From Mnemiopsis leidyi (Eukaryota; Ctenophora; Tentaculata; Lobata; Bolinopsidae), in assembly GCA_000226015.1 (NCBI GenBank), contig JH154246.1, positions 122,898 through 146,794 of the forward strand: a DNA stretch of 23,897 bases, in the 5' to 3' direction. How positions within the stretch are numbered: the stretch's first letter is position 1; the number at the start of each line of letters is the position of its first letter. The position numbers were made by a program, and so were the translations under genes. Below, one piece after another: positions 20,183-23,897 of this stretch. The notes beneath the pieces were generated by a model, which was not told the origin of the DNA, ran no database searches, and saw only the letters and a list, made by a program, of their open reading frames with translations.

Positions 20183-20692
20183 CTGCGAATGTTACACAAT
20201 GCGCGAGTATGTGTTTGTTTTTAAGCAGCGTTGAAGTTTGAAACTCATTCTATCTTAAAAAATTAACACATAAACATAATAGCTAAAAACTTTAAATACA
20301 ACCCGCCTATAGCCAGTAAAGTTTTACCATTATATCAACTTAAAGTTGAACAGCTCCTGTGTGTGCGTCCTTTCGCCAGCGGCACTGAAAGTGTGCTATA
20401 GGTTTACTGAAACTGATGATATTCTGATTTAATTTGTGCCTTCTACAAGCATGTAAAACTTGCACAGGCAAAAACGTGTCAACTGTTAAAAACTAATAGC
20501 ATCGCTGCAGTGATTGGATTGGATTAGGGACTGAGTGTCCCTCGGCCAATGTTTACTCAAAAAATATATTACTCAAAATCATGGATATAATATTATGAAT
20601 AGATTGTGATTCCTCTATGAAGGGCACGGCACACTGGAAAAATTGACTCATACTTTAGACCATAAGGTCAAATATAGTTAAAAATAGTCATA
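20183..20692. other. Intergenic AT-rich DNA
   Basis: No gene seen. A small ATTGG/CCAAT inverted repeat surrounds GATTAGGGACTGAGTGTCCC near 20515-20550. Confidence 0.5.
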
Positions 20693-20979
20693 GTGTCCTT
20701 TATTCGAAAGTAAAGAGTTTAAAAAACAATTCCTTTGTTGCATTTTACTTTAAATATTTAGATTACCCTGATGGGTTCACAAATAAATACCAGCGAAAAA
20801 TAAGAAAAAACAAGTATTTTGAAAAACAAGTAAAAGATCTTGGTCAAAAGATACGGCTTGCACATGCTTTTAATGATTCAACATAACATTGCTTGAACAG
20901 TGTAAACGTGTACAATCTTTTTGATATTTTCCCCATAAAATGAATTGCAAACGACCAAAATCTTTCGAATAAAGGACAC
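20693..20979. repeat. 18-bp perfect inverted repeat, 251 bp apart
   Basis: GTGTCCTTTATTCGAAAG at 20693-20710 and its exact reverse complement at 20962-20979. The right arm overlaps the first codons of the LINE remnant. It could be a small transposon whose right end touches the LINE, or a LINE 5' inversion. No target duplication is evident. Confidence 0.75.
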
Positions 20980-21234
20980 GGATGATTGAAGGGGTAGGCC
21001 TTCTTCCTTACTCTGAGCAACTGCAGATACTAGAGCTGACTACTCTCGCTGAGAGACGTTCGAGAGGTGACCTGATTGAGGTTTATAAAGCTAGCCAGGG
21101 CCTATCCCAGTTAGCTGGAGTCTTTAATTTTAGTAGATCTGGAGTTAATTTGGTATGTAAGCCAGGGAAGATTAAAGCTTCCAAGATAAATCGTATTCGA
21201 AGAAATTCTTTAAATGAAAGGGTTATGTTGTTTT

Positions 21235-21307
21235 TCAACGGGCGATGCGCGTCTAGAATTTCTTCGATAGCGCGTGATGGCCGCGACAGTAGGTTATCAA
21301 CCTACAA
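21235..21307 (+). mobile_element. Short hairpin-rich mobile element, copy 2 (73 bp), inside LINE ORF
   Basis: Starts TCAACGGGCGATGCGCGTCT and ends CAGTAGGTTATCAACCTACAA. It is flanked by 8-bp GTTGTTTT at 21227-21234 and 21308-21315. Removing the element and one duplication restores the LINE peptide ERVMLFWNKLP, which defines both ends independently. Confidence 0.9.
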
Positions 21308-21447
21308 GTTGTTTTGGAATAAGCTACCCATAGAGGTGAAGACGGCATTAAATTTAAATGTTTTTAAGTCTAATTTGGAGATCTTTAAAAGAAAAACTAA
21401 ATTTATGGTAGTGGGAACTTCTGGGATATTTCTGATGAAGTCTTAAA

Positions 21448-21538
21448 TCAACGGGCGATGCGCGTCTAGAATTTCTTCGGCAGGCCAGAAATGCGCGATA
21501 GCGCGTGATGGCCGCTACAGTAGGTTATTAAGCTACAA
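21448..21538 (+). mobile_element. Short hairpin-rich mobile element, copy 3 (91 bp)
   Basis: Starts TCAACGGGCGATGCGCGTCT and ends GTAGGTTATTAAGCTACAA. It is flanked by GTCTTAAA at 21440-21447 and 21539-21546. It is the longest copy, with an extra middle part holding ATTTCT...AGAAAT and GCGCGATAGCGC hairpins. It lies in the LINE tail, 132 bp after copy 2. Confidence 0.9.
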
Positions 21539-21640
21539 GTCTTAAACCATATTGAAAGTGGAAGTTATTTGGAGAATAAGATGAAACATAATCGTTTCCT
21601 CAAGGATAACCCTTTTGTAGCTAGAAAAAAGGTTTGTTAA

Positions 21641-21790
21641 CATTAATTAGGATTTAAATTTTTTTGTATTTTAGATTTTTTAATTTAAAAGCTTTTAAGA
21701 TACTTTGTGAGAATAGGTGTGATGATACTGGCATCATTATTTGTTATTTATTATTTTTTATTATTAACAACATTTTTGTGCTTGTAAAGC
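21641..21790 (+). repeat. LINE 3' tail with stem-loop and TTATT-rich end
   Basis: Non-coding continuation of the LINE: T-rich DNA, then TGATGATACTGGCATCATTA at 21720-21739, with a TGATG/CATCA stem, then TTATTTATTATT. A related tail lies at 5521. Confidence 0.6.
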
Positions 21791-21983
21791 TTCAAGCGCA
21801 TTCAAGACCCTCTGAAATTGGCAAAAGATGCATCAGACATTGTTAACTGGCCACTTGTCTGAATTTAGGGCCACAACGCACACGTAGGGGTTTATTGGTT
21901 TATAGCAGCCTCAGACAGTACTCAATATGCAATAGTGGCCACGGCCAATTCCCACTTGCGATAAGTTTACTTAGCTTACTTAC

Positions 21984-22045
21984 TTGTCTGACTTTGTCCG
22001 ACCCTCATTAGAATAAAATGACATGAGGGCGCGCGCTGCCGTACT
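21984..22045. repeat. Dispersed repeat, copy A
   Basis: TTGTCTGACTTTGTCCGACC followed by CTCATT, GAATAAAATGAC and GCGCGCTGCCGTAC. The same words, in the same order, recur at 22529-22635. Confidence 0.8.
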
Positions 22046-22127
22046 ACTTACTTACAGCTGCAGTTATATTCAGATTTGCTTTAACCAGAGCCCAGCCCAT
22101 TTGCCAGCGTCGCGCGCTACCAGAGTT

Positions 22128-22320
22128 CAGCAGCCGCCGCACGCGGCGTAAGCACCAGGTTAATCATTAATTAAACACTAATTAGATTTGCTACACGTTG
22201 CATAGCCCTGCTGCCGCGAAGCGGCGCGGCAGCCTCCGGCGCGCGCAGCGCGGCCACGCCCCCCCGGATTTTCAAAAAAATTTTCAAATTTTAAAAATTT
22301 TTTTGAAAAGGGTCATAACG
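22128..22320. repeat. GC-rich hairpin repeat block
   Basis: Contains ACGCGGCGTAAGCACC (repeated at 22506), then TTGCTACACGTTGC and CCCTGCTGCCGCGAAGCGGC (also near 3972-4005 and 4078). A run of GGCGCGCGCAGCGCGGCC follows, then an AT-only symmetric stretch near 22268-22308 (TTTTCAAAAAAATTTTCAAA and its approximate reverse complement). The pattern suggests a structured non-coding mobile sequence. The boundaries are not resolved. Confidence 0.65.
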
Positions 22321-22373
22321 TGAAACAAAACTAGATCAATCGACAATGCAACAAATGGCAATTTGGCCTGGGG

Positions 22374-22448
22374 TTGTAGGTTGATAACCTACTGTCGCGC
22401 GGCCATCACGCGCTATCGCAAAAATTTAAGACGCGCATCGCCCATTGA
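22374..22448 (-). mobile_element. Short hairpin-rich mobile element, copy 4 (75 bp, inverted)
   Basis: On the - strand it starts TCAATGGGCGATGCGCGTCT and ends CAGTAGGTTATCAACCTACAA. It is flanked by GCCTGGGG (22366-22373) and GCCTAGGG (22449-22456), one mismatch in eight. It is the only copy in this orientation. Confidence 0.85.
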
Positions 22449-22528
22449 GCCTAGGGACATTAGTTTTTATTTCCTTGCTCTACACTCTAACCAAAGCACT
22501 TTTGCACGCGGCGTAAGCACCTGGCCTG

Positions 22529-22635
22529 TTGTCTGACTTTGTCCGACCCTCATTCGAAGCGAATAGAGGAGAATAGAGGAGAATAGAGGAGAATAGAGGA
22601 GAATAAAATGACGGGAGGGTGCGCGCTGCTGTACA
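22529..22635. repeat. Dispersed repeat, copy B, with 10-bp tandem expansion
   Basis: Same sequence as 21984-22045, but the middle is expanded by four GAATAGAGGA units at 22561-22600. The flank 22504-22523 carries the ACGCGGCGTAAGCACC word also found at 22141. Confidence 0.85.
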
Positions 22636-22860
22636 ACTGGCCTGGTTAGGTGAATGTGGTTCCCTCCATAAATCGGAGGGAAAATTTTGTCGAGGTGTTA
22701 CCCGACCCGCGCGCGGCTCGCAGTTTGCTGCTCTCCTGACGTTTCGTTTAAACGCTAACCGGATATCATCTCGTCAAGGAAAATTAAAAGAAGCCGCGCA
22801 GCGCCCAGCAATAAAATCAAAACTTGTAGGCACAACACAATATTAGGAAATAGTTTTTAC
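22636..22860. repeat. Further repeat DNA related to 4250-4305
   Basis: The part at 22688-22722 (TTGTCGAGGTGTTACCCGAC then GCGCGCGGCTCGCAG) resembles the sequence after the first short element near 4270-4303. No gene. Confidence 0.5.
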
Positions 22861-23897
22861 TCAGTATTAGTAATAGTTGCTGATAATTTAAATTTAAGTT
22901 TATGACTGGACCAAATTCCATAACTTATGACTTAGTCGGAATCCAATTATAATGTTATGAAAAATTTAAAATCTAGTACTTTTTGATTTTGCCAGAATTA
23001 ATAATACAGAATGACTTGATCTGGCCTTTAGTTGATCTGTCCCTATATGATTACTTAGATTGTTCGATTATATTGATTAAAGTGATTTTATAACTTTGAC
23101 CCATTTAATACTAATAATTTAAATCGTGTCATTCAAACCTTACAAAGATCTTGCAAATAGATTAAAATATATTCATTACATATATTGAAGTGTGTGCTGA
23201 TGGGACTTAGAGGCACTGAAGGAAAAACTCCTTCAGATTCCATTACATGTGGCACAAGTCAAATAAAACGCTGCCATTCTTTATAACTAAATTTCACTAT
23301 TTTTGGGTTGCATTTTTATTTTCTTATCGCATGTATAAGAGCAGGACTTTTTATATTGTGAATCTCTCCTTAAATGTTTTGGATAGCTTTCTCAGCAAGT
23401 AATATCACTTTGCTATCTCATTTAAGTTGCGTGCATGTATGTTTAGTTTTTCGACATGTTTCCATCTAACCATTCATTTCAAGAATAAAACAATTTTTTT
23501 TTCAAGAATAAAACAATTTTTTATTAAATATCATTTATAGCAATGAGAAAAATGTCAAATTCAAGCTTCTTTAAATTCATTGTGCCTTTAAGATACTGTT
23601 TTGATAGTGAAGGTTAGAAGGTCTGAAACAGGGCCTACACCCAATTTAAACATGTGCCGACAGGAAAGTGTGGATAATGGCAGTAAAACAATAGGGACAG
23701 ACTAGATACTAAGGCTGATACGGGAGAGTGCAGACCGCTAGGTTTACGCACCCACCCTTGCTACCTCAGTACCTTTCATTCTTTAAAGTTAGTAAGGGCA
23801 GTCAGATTTGATGGTTCCAGACCTCCGTTTATAGGGAAGGACACTCTTAAGTAATAGATTTAAAATTGACTAATTGGTCCACTAGATTGTATCTTGA
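22861..23897. other. AT-rich DNA without recognisable genes
   Basis: A 25-bp direct duplication lies at about 23478-23525 (CAAGAATAAAACAATTTTTT twice). The more GC-balanced segment 23630-23830 shows no reading frame or RNA fold that I recognise. Confidence 0.5.

Larger units (their letters stand above)
20974..21640 (+). pseudogene. 3' end of a non-LTR retrotransposon reverse-transcriptase ORF, 5' truncated and broken
   Basis: The frame from about 20974 (MIEGVGLLPYSEQLQILELT, TLAERRSRGDLIEVYKASQG, ERVMLF/WNKLPIEVKT, NVFKSNLEIFKRK) matches the C-terminal tail of LINE ORF2 proteins. The usual LINE motifs there are YEERL, LPSLEERRLRGDLIEVFK, NRVVNLWNSLP and VNSFKSRLD. The catalytic RT core is missing. 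A 73-bp element plus 8-bp duplication splits LF/WNKLP in frame (21235-21315). The frame ends at a stop near 21446, but a shifted frame continues (FWDISDEVLNHIESGSYLEN) to a stop at 21640, so there is also a frameshift near 21415. A second short element interrupts this tail at 21448. A LINE fragment, inactive. Confidence 0.88.

Noticed and set aside
20982-21446. Intact 154-codon gene
   Set aside because: Only the tail of a LINE ORF2, interrupted by a transposed element and followed by a frameshift; it lacks the reverse-transcriptase core.
22619-22846. 75-codon frame at the right side
   Set aside because: Lies within repeat DNA related to 4250-4305 and shows no family features.
23630-23830. 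Possible structured RNA gene in a GC-balanced island
   Set aside because: No tRNA boxes, rRNA words or convincing fold recognised by eye.

Overview
This looks like nuclear DNA from a non-vertebrate animal. Genes are split by GT-AG introns, conserved animal proteins are present, and intergenic DNA is AT-rich and full of transposon debris. A receptor combining LDL-receptor class A repeats with an LGR/RXFP-like seven-helix domain is typical of cnidarians, molluscs, annelids and echinoderms. A cnidarian or lophotrochozoan is my best guess, but the sequence does not settle it. One assembly gap (125 N) lies inside a tandem array.

Layout, left to right. (1) 1-2090, + strand: the last three coding exons of CARM1/PRMT4, preceded by a 54-bp tandem array that runs up to the splice acceptor. 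(2) 2091-4894: intergenic DNA with a cluster of GC-rich dispersed repeats near 3960-4330. (3) 4895-8489, + strand: a three-exon gene for a 1058-residue GPCR with a signal peptide, several LDLa-like modules and a long second extracellular loop. (4) 9024-18940, - strand: a complete 20-exon WDR36/UTP21 gene, reconstructed with every exon phase agreeing (859 residues). It ends tail-to-tail with the receptor. (5) 14146-14719, + strand: an intronless TATA-driven gene for a small secreted four-cysteine protein, nested inside WDR36 intron 9. (6) 19535-20182: two independent hAT-type MITE insertions with 8-bp target duplications. (7) 20962-21760: the 3' end of a dead LINE. (8) 21235-22456: copies of a very short mobile sequence and GC-rich repeats. 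(9) 22850-23897: AT-rich DNA without recognisable genes.

The most unusual pattern concerns splice sites. In WDR36, three introns carry tandem repeats that begin exactly at, and copy, a splice junction: a 30-bp donor repeat (6 copies), a 42-bp donor duplication, and a roughly 40-bp acceptor repeat (16 visible copies plus the gap). A fourth WDR36 array and the CARM1 array sit beside a splice site without copying it. The donor repeats have lengths divisible by three and open reading frames, so use of downstream donor copies would add 10-residue or 14-residue modules in frame.

The second unusual item is a 71-91-bp, GC-rich, hairpin-rich sequence present four times, each flanked by 8-9-bp direct repeats. 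One copy splits the LINE reading frame so cleanly that the empty site can be read off.

The three ancient genes have unrelated cellular roles: arginine methylation in transcription, cell-surface signalling, and pre-rRNA processing. Nothing in the layout suggests they act as a pathway.
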